A DNA stretch of 64,000 bases. Origin: Rhizobium sp. R634. Its GTDB lineage: Bacteria; Pseudomonadota; Alphaproteobacteria; Rhizobiales; Rhizobiaceae. The position numbers and the translations under genes were made by a program. The notes beneath the pieces were generated by a model. It did not search any database. It saw only the letters and a program-made list of their open reading frames with translations, and was not told the origin of the DNA. This document shows positions 8,323 to 18,500 of this stretch, piece after piece (positions within the stretch are counted from its first letter, which is position 1; every line of letters starts with the position of its first letter). The stretch lies in the NCBI RefSeq assembly GCF_002211305.1, contig NZ_LOKW01000024.1, positions 434,001 through 498,000 of the forward strand, in the 5' to 3' direction.

Positions 8323-10539
8323 CTACGCCGCCGCCCCCATCTTCGCATAGGGATCGAACCGCCCATAAAACGTCTCGCCTTTGGCGGCCATCTCCTTCAG
8401 GAGCGGCGTCGGCTTGAAGTGGCTTCCGTAAACCGATGCTAACTTCTCAGCCAACTCGACGAAAGCCTTCACACCCATGCCGTCGATATAGCTCAGCGCC
8501 CCGCCGGTATAGGGCGCGAAGCCGAAGCCGAGGATGGAACCGACGTCGGCTTCGCGCGGATCGGTGACGATGCCTTCCTCGACGGTTCGGGCGGCTTCGA
8601 GCGCTATGGTGACGAGGAACCGCTGCTTCAGCACGGCGACATCGACCTCGTCCGCCTTCTTCTGCGGATAGAAGTCCTTAAGCTCGGGCCAGAGGGACTT
8701 CTTGGCCGGTTTCGGCGGGTAGTCGTAAAAGCCCTTGGAATTCTTCCGGCCGAAGCGGCCCTCCTTTTCCACCATACGGGAGATCAACTCCATATGCCGG
8801 GGGTCGATTGCCTTCTCGCCGAGATCGGCGACGGTGGCCTTGAGGATCTTCAGCGACAGGTCGATCGCGACTTCGTCGTTCAGCGCCAGCGGGCCGACCG
8901 GCATGCCGGCCATCTTGGCGGCATTCTCGATCATGGCTGGCGGCACGCCTTCGATCAGCATGTCGTAGCTTTCCGACATGTAGCGCAGCACGCAGCGATT
9001 GACGAAGAAGCCGCGGGTGTCGTTGACGACGATCGGCGTCTTCTTGATCGCGGCGACGTAATCAAGCGCGACGGCCAGCGCCTTGTCGCCGGTCTCCTTG
9101 CCGAGGATGACCTCGGTCAGCATCATCTTTTCGACGGGCGAGAAGAAGTGGATGCCGATGAAATCGGCCGGGCGCTTCGAGTTTTTCGCCAGTCCCGTGA
9201 TCGGCAAAGTCGAGGTATTGGAGGCGAAGATTGCCCCTTCCGGCAGCACGGCTTCGACAGCCTCGATGACCGCTTTCTTCACCTCGCGATCCTCGAACAC
9301 CGCCTCGATGACGAGATCGGCATTGGCGAGATCGGCATAGTCGGCCGAAGGCGTGATGCGGGAGAGCAGCGCAACCCCGTCATCCTGCGTAAGGCGTCCC
9401 TTACCGACGGAATCCTTGACGAGGCCTTCGCAGACGGCCTTGCCCTTGGCGGCGGCTTCCATGTCGCGGTCGATCAGCGTCACCGGGAGACCGGCAGCGG
9501 CCGTGACATAGGCGATCGAGGCGCCCATGAAGCCGGCGCCGACGACGCCGACATGTTTCAGTTCCGTCTTGGGGATGCCGGCCGGGCGGCGGGCGCCCTT
9601 GCCGAGCTCCTGCATCGAGATGAACAGCGAACGGATCATCGAGAAGGCTTCGCGGGTCTGCAGCACTTCGGTGAAATACCGCTGCTCGATTTTGAGGCCG
9701 GTGTCGAAGGGCAGCTGCAGGCCTTCATAGACACATTTCAGGATAGCCAACGCGGCCGGATAATTGCCCGAGGTTTCGCGGCGCAGGATCGCCGGTGCGG
9801 CCGGCCAGAGCTGCGCCGAGGCCGGCGTCCAGATGCCACCGCCCGGCAGCTTGAAACCCTTTTCGTCCCAGGGGGCGACCGGCTTCAGCCCGTCCTTGAT
9901 CATCTGCTTGGCGGCGGGGATCAGCTGATCCGGCTCGACCACCTGATGCACGAGATTCATCGCCTTGGCGCGGGAGCCGCTGAGCGACTGGCCTGTGGTC
10001 ATCATCTGCAGCGCATCCTGAGCATTAGCAAGCCGTGGCACGCGCTGAGTGCCGCCGGCGCCGGGGAAGATGCCGACCTTGACCTCGGGCAGCGCGATCT
10101 TGACGCTCTTGGCATTGGAGGCGACGCGGCCGTGGCAGGCGAGCGACAGTTCGAAGGCGCCGCCCATGCAGGTGCCGTTGATCGCCGACACCCAGGGCTT
10201 GCCCGAGGTTTCGAGCTTGCGGAACAGGCCGGACATGCGGCCGACAAGACCGAAAAGCGTCTGAACGGCCGTTTCCGGGCTCTTGGCCTTCTCCTCTTGG
10301 TAAGAACCGAACATCGACTTGATCATCGAAAGATCGGCGCCGCCAGAGAAGGAGGATTTGCCCGAGGTGAAGACGACGCCTTTGACGCCGGCGTCAGCCG
10401 TGGTGGCGTCGATGATGGCGTTCAGCTCTTCCATCACCTCGGCGGTGAAAACATTCATCGATTTGCCGGGCATGTCCCAGGTAACGAGAGCGATGCCGTC
10501 GGCGTCGGTTTCGAGCGTGAAATTGGTGTAGGTGCTCAT
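8323..10539 (-). CDS. fadB: Fatty-acid oxidation complex alpha subunit: enoyl-CoA hydratase/3-hydroxyacyl-CoA dehydrogenase
   Basis: Two-domain beta-oxidation enzyme of 738 residues. The crotonase domain (about 1-190) has the oxyanion-hole loops SSFSGGADLSM and NGTCMGGAFELSLACHGR and a Glu in LPEVKVGIFPGAGGTQR. The dehydrogenase domain begins at about 330 with the NAD-binding VGVVGAGFMGASIAY and carries the catalytic His in FIGIHFFSPVEKMML. It hydrates enoyl-CoA and oxidises 3-hydroxyacyl-CoA in the cytoplasm. Last gene of the fadE-fadA-fadB operon; 69 bp separate it from the thiolase. FadJ-like is an equally good name. Confidence 0.95.
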   Translation of the reverse strand: MSTYTNFTLETDADGIALVTWDMPGKSMNVFTAEVMEELNAIIDATTADAGVKGVVFTSGKSSFSGGADLSMIKSMFGSYQEEKAKSPETAVQTLFGLVGRMSGLFRKLETSGKPWVSAINGTCMGGAFELSLACHGRVASNAKSVKIALPEVKVGIFPGAGGTQRVPRLANAQDALQMMTTGQSLSGSRAKAMNLVHQVVEPDQLIPAAKQMIKDGLKPVAPWDEKGFKLPGGGIWTPASAQLWPAAPAILRRETSGNYPAALAILKCVYEGLQLPFDTGLKIEQRYFTEVLQTREAFSMIRSLFISMQELGKGARRPAGIPKTELKHVGVVGAGFMGASIAYVTAAAGLPVTLIDRDMEAAAKGKAVCEGLVKDSVGKGRLTQDDGVALLSRITPSADYADLANADLVIEAVFEDREVKKAVIEAVEAVLPEGAIFASNTSTLPITGLAKNSKRPADFIGIHFFSPVEKMMLTEVILGKETGDKALAVALDYVAAIKKTPIVVNDTRGFFVNRCVLRYMSESYDMLIEGVPPAMIENAAKMAGMPVGPLALNDEVAIDLSLKILKATVADLGEKAIDPRHMELISRMVEKEGRFGRKNSKGFYDYPPKPAKKSLWPELKDFYPQKKADEVDVAVLKQRFLVTIALEAARTVEEGIVTDPREADVGSILGFGFAPYTGGALSYIDGMGVKAFVELAEKLASVYGSHFKPTPLLKEMAAKGETFYGRFDPYAKMGAAA

Positions 10540-10608
10540 CTTGGGAATTCCTCTCCCTGAATTCTCTTGCGGTGAAGCTCCTCCCCTGGGGGGAGGGTTC
10601 GGATCCGA

Positions 10609-11817
<1,209 letters not shown>

Positions 11818-11866
11818 TGTCTCGTCTCCCTGGCGGCGCGGCGGCGCCGGTGAATTTCGTGTTTTC

Positions 11867-12017
11867 CCTTCTCCCCAGCGGGGAGAAGGTGGCCTCGAAG
11901 AGGTCGGATGAGGGGGCGCTCGCGGCAAACTCGACCTCGCTTGCGCGCGGTCGTTCGCTCTTTCGTCGCTCACCCCCTCATCTGTCCTTCGGACATCTTC
12001 TCCCCGCTGGGGAGAAG
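11867..12017. repeat. 151-bp palindromic intergenic repeat within the fad operon
   Basis: Each end is a hairpin: CCTTCTCCCC-AGC-GGGGAGAAGG (11867-11889) and CTTCTCCCC-GCT-GGGGAGAAG (11997-12017). The ends are also mutually inverted, and the inner arms include GATGAGGGGG against CCCCCTCATC. This is the form of the abundant rhizobial mosaic repeats (RIME-like, from memory). It sits between fadE and fadA and may affect transcript stability or polarity. Confidence 0.75.
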
Positions 12018-12027
12018 GGGGACACAA

Positions 12028-13824
12028 TCAAAACGCTTCGGCGGCCAGCGCCATCATCGCGTCGGCGCCGGCTTCGATGCGGGCCTTGCGCAGCGCGGTT
12101 TCCGGCATGATGCGTTCCATGAAGAAGCGGGCGGTCACCAGCTTGTTCTTCAGGTAATCCTCGCGGTCTCCCCCGCCCGATGCAAGGCCGTCCTCGGCAG
12201 CTTTCGCCATCTTCGCCCACATATAGCCGAGAACGACAAGACCGAAGAGGTGCATGTAGTCGGTCGAGCCGGCGCCGGCATTGTCGGGCTTGGCCATGGC
12301 GTTCTGCATGAACCACATGGTCGCGCCCTGGACGTCGTTCAAGCCCTTCTTCAGATGCTTGGTGAAGAAGGAGAGCTTTTCGTCGCTGCGGTTTTCCTCG
12401 CAGAAATCGCCGATCTCCTTGAAGAGGGCCATGGCGGCGCGGCCGCCGTTGAGGGCGAGCTTGCGGCCGACGAGATCGAGCGCCTGAATGCCGTTGGCGC
12501 CTTCATAGATCATGGCGATGCGGGCATCGCGCACATACTGGCTCATGCCGTGTTCTTCGATATAGCCGTGGCCGCCGAAGACCTGCTGGGCCATGACGGC
12601 ATGGTCGAAGCCCTTGTCGGTCATCACGCCCTTGAGGATCGGGGTGACGAGGCCGAGAATGTCGTCGGCCGTCTGGCGCTCCTTCTCGTCGGTGGCGCGG
12701 TGGGCGATATCGGATTTCAGCGCGGTCCAGAGCAGGAAGGCGCGGCCGGCCTCGTTGAAGGCGCGGATGGTCATCAGGGTGCGGCGGATATCAGGATGGA
12801 CGATGATCGGATCGGCCTTCTTATCCGGCGCCTTGACGCCGGAGAGCGAGCGGCCCTGGATGCGGTCGCGGGCATAGCTCGCGGCATTCTGATAGGCGAT
12901 CTCGGAAATGGCGATGCCCTGCAGGCCGACCATCAGGCGGGCCTCGTTCATCATCACGAACATGGCGTTGAGGCCGCGGTTTTCGGCGCCGATCAGAAAA
13001 CCCGTCGCCTCGTCGTAGTTCATGACGCAGGTGGCGTTGCCGTGGATGCCCATCTTATGCTCGATCGCGCCGCAGGAAACGGCGTTGCGGGCGCCGGGCG
13101 CGCCGTCCTTGCCGACCAGAAATTTCGGGACGATGAAGAGCGAGATGCCCTTGGTGCCTTCGGGCGCACCTTCGATGCGGGCCAGCACCAGGTGGACGAT
13201 ATTGTCGGTCAGGTCGTGTTCGCCGGCAGAGATGAAGATCTTCTGGCCCGATATTTTGTAGCTGCCGTCGGCCTGCGGCACCGCCTTGGTGCGCAGCATG
13301 CCGAGATCGGTGCCGCAATGCGGCTCGGTCAGGTTCATGGTGCCGGACCAGGATCCGTCCACCATCTTCGGCAGGTAGGTCTCCTTCTGCTCCTGCGTGC
13401 CGTGGACGAGGATCGCGGCGATCGCGCCCTGCGTCAGGCCCGGATACATCATCAGCGACATATTGGCGGCGGAGGTATATTCGCCGACGGCGGCATGCAG
13501 CGTGTAGGGAAGCCCCTGCCCGCCGAATTCTTCCGGCACCGCAAGACCGATCCAACCGCCTTCGCGATAGGACTTGTAGGCCTCCTTGAAGCCCTTGGGC
13601 GTCGCGACGCTGGCATTGTCATGGCGCGTGCAGCCTTCCTGATCGCCGGAATAGTTCACCGGAAAGAGAACCTCTTCGGCAACCTTCGCCGCCTCCCCGA
13701 GGATCGCCTCGATCATGTCGGGCGTCGCATCGGCAAAACCCGGCAGATTGTTGTAGCGTTCGAGGCCCAGCACGTCGTTCAGGACGAAGAGCGTATCGTT
13801 CACCGGGGCCTTGTAGACTGGCAT
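12028..13824 (-). CDS. Acyl-CoA dehydrogenase with C-terminal extension (FadE type)
   Basis: FAD enzyme of 598 residues that forms the 2,3-double bond of acyl-CoA, the first step of beta-oxidation. Seen: N-terminal helical domain, VPEEFGGQGLPYTLHAAVGE, the FAD/substrate signature NLTEPHCGTDLGMLRTKA (about residue 165), and the C-terminal helices with QQVFGGHGYIEEHGMSQYVR. The roughly 600-residue length matches the dehydrogenase subgroup with an extra C-terminal domain. First gene of the operon; ATG 13824 is 64 bp from the palindrome at 13888-13909. Confidence 0.94.
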   Translation of the reverse strand: MPVYKAPVNDTLFVLNDVLGLERYNNLPGFADATPDMIEAILGEAAKVAEEVLFPVNYSGDQEGCTRHDNASVATPKGFKEAYKSYREGGWIGLAVPEEFGGQGLPYTLHAAVGEYTSAANMSLMMYPGLTQGAIAAILVHGTQEQKETYLPKMVDGSWSGTMNLTEPHCGTDLGMLRTKAVPQADGSYKISGQKIFISAGEHDLTDNIVHLVLARIEGAPEGTKGISLFIVPKFLVGKDGAPGARNAVSCGAIEHKMGIHGNATCVMNYDEATGFLIGAENRGLNAMFVMMNEARLMVGLQGIAISEIAYQNAASYARDRIQGRSLSGVKAPDKKADPIIVHPDIRRTLMTIRAFNEAGRAFLLWTALKSDIAHRATDEKERQTADDILGLVTPILKGVMTDKGFDHAVMAQQVFGGHGYIEEHGMSQYVRDARIAMIYEGANGIQALDLVGRKLALNGGRAAMALFKEIGDFCEENRSDEKLSFFTKHLKKGLNDVQGATMWFMQNAMAKPDNAGAGSTDYMHLFGLVVLGYMWAKMAKAAEDGLASGGGDREDYLKNKLVTARFFMERIMPETALRKARIEAGADAMMALAAEAF

Positions 13825-13887
13825 GTTGCGAATTCCTCCATTCGACTGACCGGGTCGCGCCGGCCTTGGGCACTGTCTTACAAAATA

Positions 13888-13909
13888 TTGACGTTTGCGT
13901 AAACGTCAA
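13888..13909. promoter_or_regulatory. 22-bp palindromic operator upstream of the beta-oxidation operon
   Basis: Arms TTGACGTTTGC and GTAAACGTCAA match at 10 of 11 positions when one is inverted. The ACGTTT/AAACGT core resembles sites reported for the MerR-family regulator LiuR of acyl-CoA catabolism, recalled rather than checked. Its position 64 bp upstream of fadE fits a repressor site over the promoter. No such regulator is encoded nearby. Confidence 0.65.
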
Positions 13910-14080
13910 ATTCTGCACCTTGGCCGCCTTTTGAGAAAAAAATCTCAAGAGCCTGAATCCGCGCATTAAAGCAGAGCGCAGGAGACGTCATCTCCCCTTC
14001 CTTGTCCATCGGGGCACGTCGTATAAGAACGGACGTCCTTCATTTAGGCGATGGCTGCAATGCTTCAGGAGACCGCCGGC

Positions 14081-14770
14081 ATGATCAGTTTCGAGGCGAT
14101 AAGGCAGCGTGCGGAGGAACGAAAAGGCGGGGCAGCCGCGCTGCAGGCAATGCTCGATAACCACCAGCCGCATCACGACCGGCTGCGCGCCATATCAGAC
14201 GACCGCATCCTTGCGGACATGACGCGGCGGGTTTTCTATAGCGGCTTCGTCCATAAGGTGATCGATGCGAAGTGGCCTGGTTTCGAGGCGGCCTTTTCCG
14301 GTTTCGATCCGGCAATGCTGAACATCGCGCCCGACGATTATTGGCACGACCTGACCTCGGACGAACGGATCATCCGCAACGGCGCCAAGATCATGTCGGT
14401 TCGGGCCAATGCCGCCTTTGTCAGGGAGCTGGCGAGGGAACATGGCAGCGCCGGCGCCTTTTTCGCCGATTGGCCGCGTGAAGACCAGATCGGCCTTCTC
14501 GATATGCTGAGCAAACGCGGCAGCCGGCTCGGCGGCATGACCGGGCAATATTTCCTGCGCGGCATCGGCCGCGACAGTTTCGTCGCCACGATGGATGTCC
14601 TCGCCTGCCTGAGATCCGCCGGCGTGCCGCTATCGGCCTCCGGCACGGCGAAGAAGGACCAGCAGCTGATCCAGCAGGCCTTCAATGAATGGGCCGAGGA
14701 AACCGGGCTTTCCTTCATTCATCTCTCCCGCATCAGCGCCTATTCGATCGATGCGGGCGAGCCGCACTGA
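14081..14770 (+). CDS. tag: DNA-3-methyladenine glycosylase I family protein
   Basis: Base-excision repair protein of 229 residues related to TAG, which removes 3-methyladenine from DNA. The helix-hairpin-helix type fold shows in FYSGFVHKVIDAKWPGFEAAF, RIIRNGAKIMSVRANAAFV and GMTGQYFLRGIGRDSFVATMDV. The zinc-ligand pattern of E. coli TAG is not obvious, so substrate range may differ. ATG 14081 has AGGAG ten bases upstream and is preferred to ATG 14051 or 14060. Upstream are the divergent fadE promoter and operator. Confidence 0.85.
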   Translation: MISFEAIRQRAEERKGGAAALQAMLDNHQPHHDRLRAISDDRILADMTRRVFYSGFVHKVIDAKWPGFEAAFSGFDPAMLNIAPDDYWHDLTSDERIIRNGAKIMSVRANAAFVRELAREHGSAGAFFADWPREDQIGLLDMLSKRGSRLGGMTGQYFLRGIGRDSFVATMDVLACLRSAGVPLSASGTAKKDQQLIQQAFNEWAEETGLSFIHLSRISAYSIDAGEPH

Positions 14771-14864
14771 AATTCCGGCGGCAGCGCAGGCCGGACAAAA
14801 CAGCTTTCGCCGTGACCCTGAAAAGGCTAGCTTCATATTGTCGGAGCTGGCTAGGAGGAACCCG

Positions 14865-15230
14865 ATGCCGCGACTGGATCACGTCACCATCGAAACACGC
14901 AATGCGCCTGTTATGATCGGCTTCCTGGAAACCTTGCTCGGCGTGAAGGAAGGTGATCGTCCGCCCTTCGCCTCACCTGGGCATTGGCTCTATCTCGACG
15001 GATGCCCGGTCATCCATCTCAGCCTGACATCGCGCAACACCGATTTTCCGCCCGGCATCTTCAACCATGTCGCCTTCAGTCTTTACGAATTCGGGCCGGC
15101 GCTGGAGCGCATCAAGGCAAGCGGCTATCGCTACGAATATTACGATATTCCCGACACCGATCTTGGCCAGGTCTTCGTTTACGGCCCCGAAGGCGTGAAG
15201 ATCGAGCTGCAATATCCGCGGCCGGCCTGA
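14865..15230 (+). CDS. VOC family protein (glyoxalase/bleomycin resistance fold)
   Basis: Small metal-dependent-fold protein of 121 residues. The VOC pattern is visible: MPRLDHVTIETRNAP at the start, FNHVAFSLYEFGPALERIK in the middle and VFVYGPEGVKIELQY at the end, giving possible metal ligands His6, a His in the central strand and Glu near 115. ATG 14865 has AGGAGG seven bases upstream. An in-frame start at 14685 would overlap the glycosylase gene. Substrate unknown. Confidence 0.9.
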   Translation: MPRLDHVTIETRNAPVMIGFLETLLGVKEGDRPPFASPGHWLYLDGCPVIHLSLTSRNTDFPPGIFNHVAFSLYEFGPALERIKASGYRYEYYDIPDTDLGQVFVYGPEGVKIELQYPRPA

Positions 15231-15322
15231 GCGCTGGCCCGCCATCCGACTTGACGAATTCAACGGCAATTGCCGGCAAAAACGGCTTCTGCAGCGCAAA
15301 CGTTAAAAAATTCTCATCGAGA

Positions 15323-15337
15323 TTAACGGGTTGTTTA
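15323..15337 (+). promoter_or_regulatory. CtrA-like site upstream of podJ
   Basis: TTAA (15323-15326), seven bases, then TTTA (15334-15337), one mismatch from the CtrA consensus TTAA-N7-TTAA. It lies in the 330-bp region before podJ, a cell-cycle gene under CtrA-network control in Caulobacter. A 7-bp inverted repeat, TGCGGAT/ATCCGCA (15355-15380), follows. Assignment is inference. Confidence 0.4.
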
Positions 15338-15560
15338 CCACGTTTCGTGAAAGGTGCGGATTGAGCAGTAGTGATCCGCATTCCTTTTCCCTGTCTCGCG
15401 TTTCTAAAGGATGCCGCTACATCGTTCAGCCTGAGGAAAGTCTAATTGACTAACTTCTGATGAATGGTGCGCTCCGGTCCGCGTGAAGACGCTGGCCAAA
15501 GACGGAAAAGCCACGGATCGAGCTCTGACGAGAGATCGAGCAGTCGAAGCGAGCAAGAAG

Positions 15561-18500
15561 ATGAACGGATCGCGATCAAATCCTTCCCGGCAGTCCGACA
15601 GGACCTCGCTCGATGCGCTGAACCGCACGATCGAAGGGCTGGAGGCGCGGATCGAAGGGCTGATGGGCAGCGGGCGCGACCAGCGGCCGCGCACGGCAAC
15701 GCCCGAGCGCGACCCTTACGCAAACTCCTATGCGCCTCGCCCTGCAAGAGCGCCGATCGAGCAGCGGCCTGATCCGCTCGCCGAGATCCGCCAGCGCCAG
15801 CGCGCGCTCGAAGCCGGCCGCGAACGGCCCTATGCACGCGAACAAGCCACGCAGCTGCGCGAACCCGCGCCGCGCGCCGCAGCGCCGCAGCCTGCGCCCG
15901 CATTCCGGGCAGGCGATGATACGATGACGGAAATCGCCCAGGCGCTCGTCAACCTGCGCCAGGATCTGAAACGCGACATTTCCGAAGGCGTCACCCGCGA
16001 GATGAATGCGCTGCGCGCCGAGCTGCGCGAGATCAAGGACAATGCCGGGGACGGCCGTTTCGCCGACGACATCCGCGCCGACATGGGCCGCCTCGCCCAG
16101 AGCATCAGCCAGCTGACGGGCCGTTCGAACGGCCCGGAGGCAGCCGGCCTGCGCGAGGATTTCGAGGAGCTGCGCTCGCTGATGGACGGGCTGGCGCGCG
16201 AGGATTCACTGCGCCACATGGAAAACCGCTGGGACGGCTTCGAAAGCCGGCTTGCGGCACTCGACACCGAAGGGCTGCAGGAAGAGCTCGTCTCGCTCGC
16301 CTACCGGCTCGACGACATCAAACGCCACATCGGCGGCATGGGCGAAAGCCCGGCGGTGCGGGCGCTGGAAGACAAGCTCATCGCCATCGCCACGGCGATG
16401 GAACAGTTCGGTAACATGATCCAGCCGCACGACCGGATTATGTCCGAGCAATTCGCCGCCATGGACATGCGGCTCGACGAAATCAGCCGGGCGATCGCGG
16501 CAAGCGGGCGCGCTGCCGCCGCCAACGATCCGGCGCTGATGCAGCGGCTGGAAAGCCGGCTCTCGGCGCTGGCCGACCAGATCGACCTGATGAGCCATGA
16601 CGCGGCCAGCCGCGCAACGCCCGCCGACGAGCTGGCGCTGCGGCTGGAGGCGCTGACATCGCGCGTCGAGGAACTGACGAAGGCGGAGGCGACGTCGCGG
16701 CTCGACGAGCGGCTGGAACATCTTTCCTATCTGCTGGAACGCACGCAGAAGGCCGCGCCGCAGGCCGACCTCACCGGCACGCTTTCCGACATTTCCCGTA
16801 AGATCGACGCGCTCGAGAACGGCGCCGTCAACGACGTGCTGGCGCAGCGGCTCGACTACCTCGCCCGGCGCATCGACGAGATGGCGCATCAGCCGCCGGC
16901 TCCGGCCGCCGCGATCGAGGATGGCGCCTTCCGCCGTATCGAAGGACGGCTGAGCGACATTGCCGCCCGGCTGGAGGAGAGCACGGCGGCACCGGCGACA
17001 GATCCGCGGGCGCTGAAAAACCTCGAAGACCAGATCGCCAATCTTTCGGCCTTGATGAGTGAGCCGCGCGAAAGCGCTGCGATCCCCGCCGACCTCGACC
17101 GGCGCATGGGCGCGATCGAAGACTATATGGCGACGAGCGACGAATATATCATCGAGGCCGCCCGCCAGGCGGCGGAAGCCGTCGTCGAAGCCTATTCGCG
17201 CAATGGCGGCGCCCAGGGCGCCGTGCCCGCCGCCGACATGTCGGCGCTGACCGCACTCGCCGAGGATCTGCGCCACCTCGAGGATATCACCCGCGACAGC
17301 GAGGAGCGCACCCACAAGACCTTCAAGGCGCTGCACGAGACGCTGGTGCATATCGCCGACCGGCTCGACGGCATGGAAGAGCGCGGACGGCCGATCGCCC
17401 AGATGCCGGTCGCCGACGTCGATTTCGATGTCGACCCTTACGCGCTTATGGTGGACGAGGCCGAGGCGGCTGCGGCAGCGGCCCCGACGGCAAAGGCTTC
17501 TCCAGTCATCCGCACGGCCGAAGTTGCAGCGGAACCTGCCGCCCCGACGCAGGCCGCGGTCATGAGCGGCGCGAGCGCGATCGCCATCGAAGCCGCGACC
17601 CGGCCGACGGAGGCTGCGGCAGCGGTGCCTGCAAAGGCCGGCCTGCTCGCCAGCCTCGGCAAGCGGCTGCGCCCCGGCAAGAAGGCCGAGACCAAGGCGA
17701 GCGACCGCGCGGTCATCGACCCGGCGCCGTCGATCGATCCCGCCGACGTGGTGCCGACGGACGCGGCAAACGAATTGCTTGAGCCGGGTTCCGGCACGCC
17801 CGACGTGAAGAAGATCCTTGAACGGGTGCGCGCCAGCCAGAGTGCCGCGCGCGGCAAGCCAGCCGGCGAAAACGATCGCGCCGATTACATTGCCGCCGCC
17901 CGCCGTGCGGCGCAGGCAGCCGCCATGGAGGTGGACGCCAATCCGAAGCCGGCGACGGTCAAGGCCGACAAGAAGGGCGCGAGCGCCGACAAAACAGGCA
18001 AGGCTGACAAAAGCGGCAAGAGCAGCGCTTTTTCGCGCTACCGGCGGCCGATCCTGCTGGCGGTCGGCGCGGTGCTGCTTGCCATCATGGCCTTTCCGCT
18101 TGCCCGCACGCTGACGACCGGCGAGTCCGCACCGCAGCCGCCGGCGGAAGTCTCGGTGCTGACAGGGGCGACGGAAGACCCCTCGCCGGCCCTGACGGAA
18201 GCAACACCCGCGCAGCCGGACGCCGGCGTTGCCGACACCAACGCTCCGGCAGCCGAGGCAACGCCTCCTGCCGCCGAACAGGCGCAACCGGAGGCAGCCC
18301 CGCCGGTTGCCGGCGAGCATCTGACCGACACGGCGCCGCTCGACGGCGAAGGCGCGGCAACTCTTGCCGCACCCGGCTCGGCCGGCGCAACACAGGAGAC
18401 TTCAGGCTTCGTTCCGGACGCGCCCGCTACGGCGGCACCTGCACCGCAGGCAGCGATCACCGTTCCCGACACGATACAGCCGAAGTCGCTGGCCGATGCG

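Noticed and set aside
8794..10560. 588-codon plus-strand frame opposite fadB
   Set aside because: Shadow of a well-supported gene; low-complexity composition and no ribosome site.
11908..13902. 664-codon plus-strand frame opposite the acyl-CoA dehydrogenase
   Set aside because: Starts inside the palindromic repeat and mirrors fadE; composition typical of antisense frames.
15355..15380. Inverted repeat TGCGGAT/ATCCGCA as a VOC-gene terminator
   Set aside because: A 7-bp stem with a 12-base loop is weak, and it lies 125 bp after the stop; an operator is as likely, so it was only noted.
15483..15560. N-terminal extension of PodJ from GTG 15483
   Set aside because: No ribosome site, and codons (AGA, CGA, GGA, AAA) unlike the rest of the gene.
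16206..18320. 704-codon minus-strand frame opposite podJ
   Set aside because: Antisense to the Ala-rich coiled-coil gene; Arg/Gly-rich nonsense.
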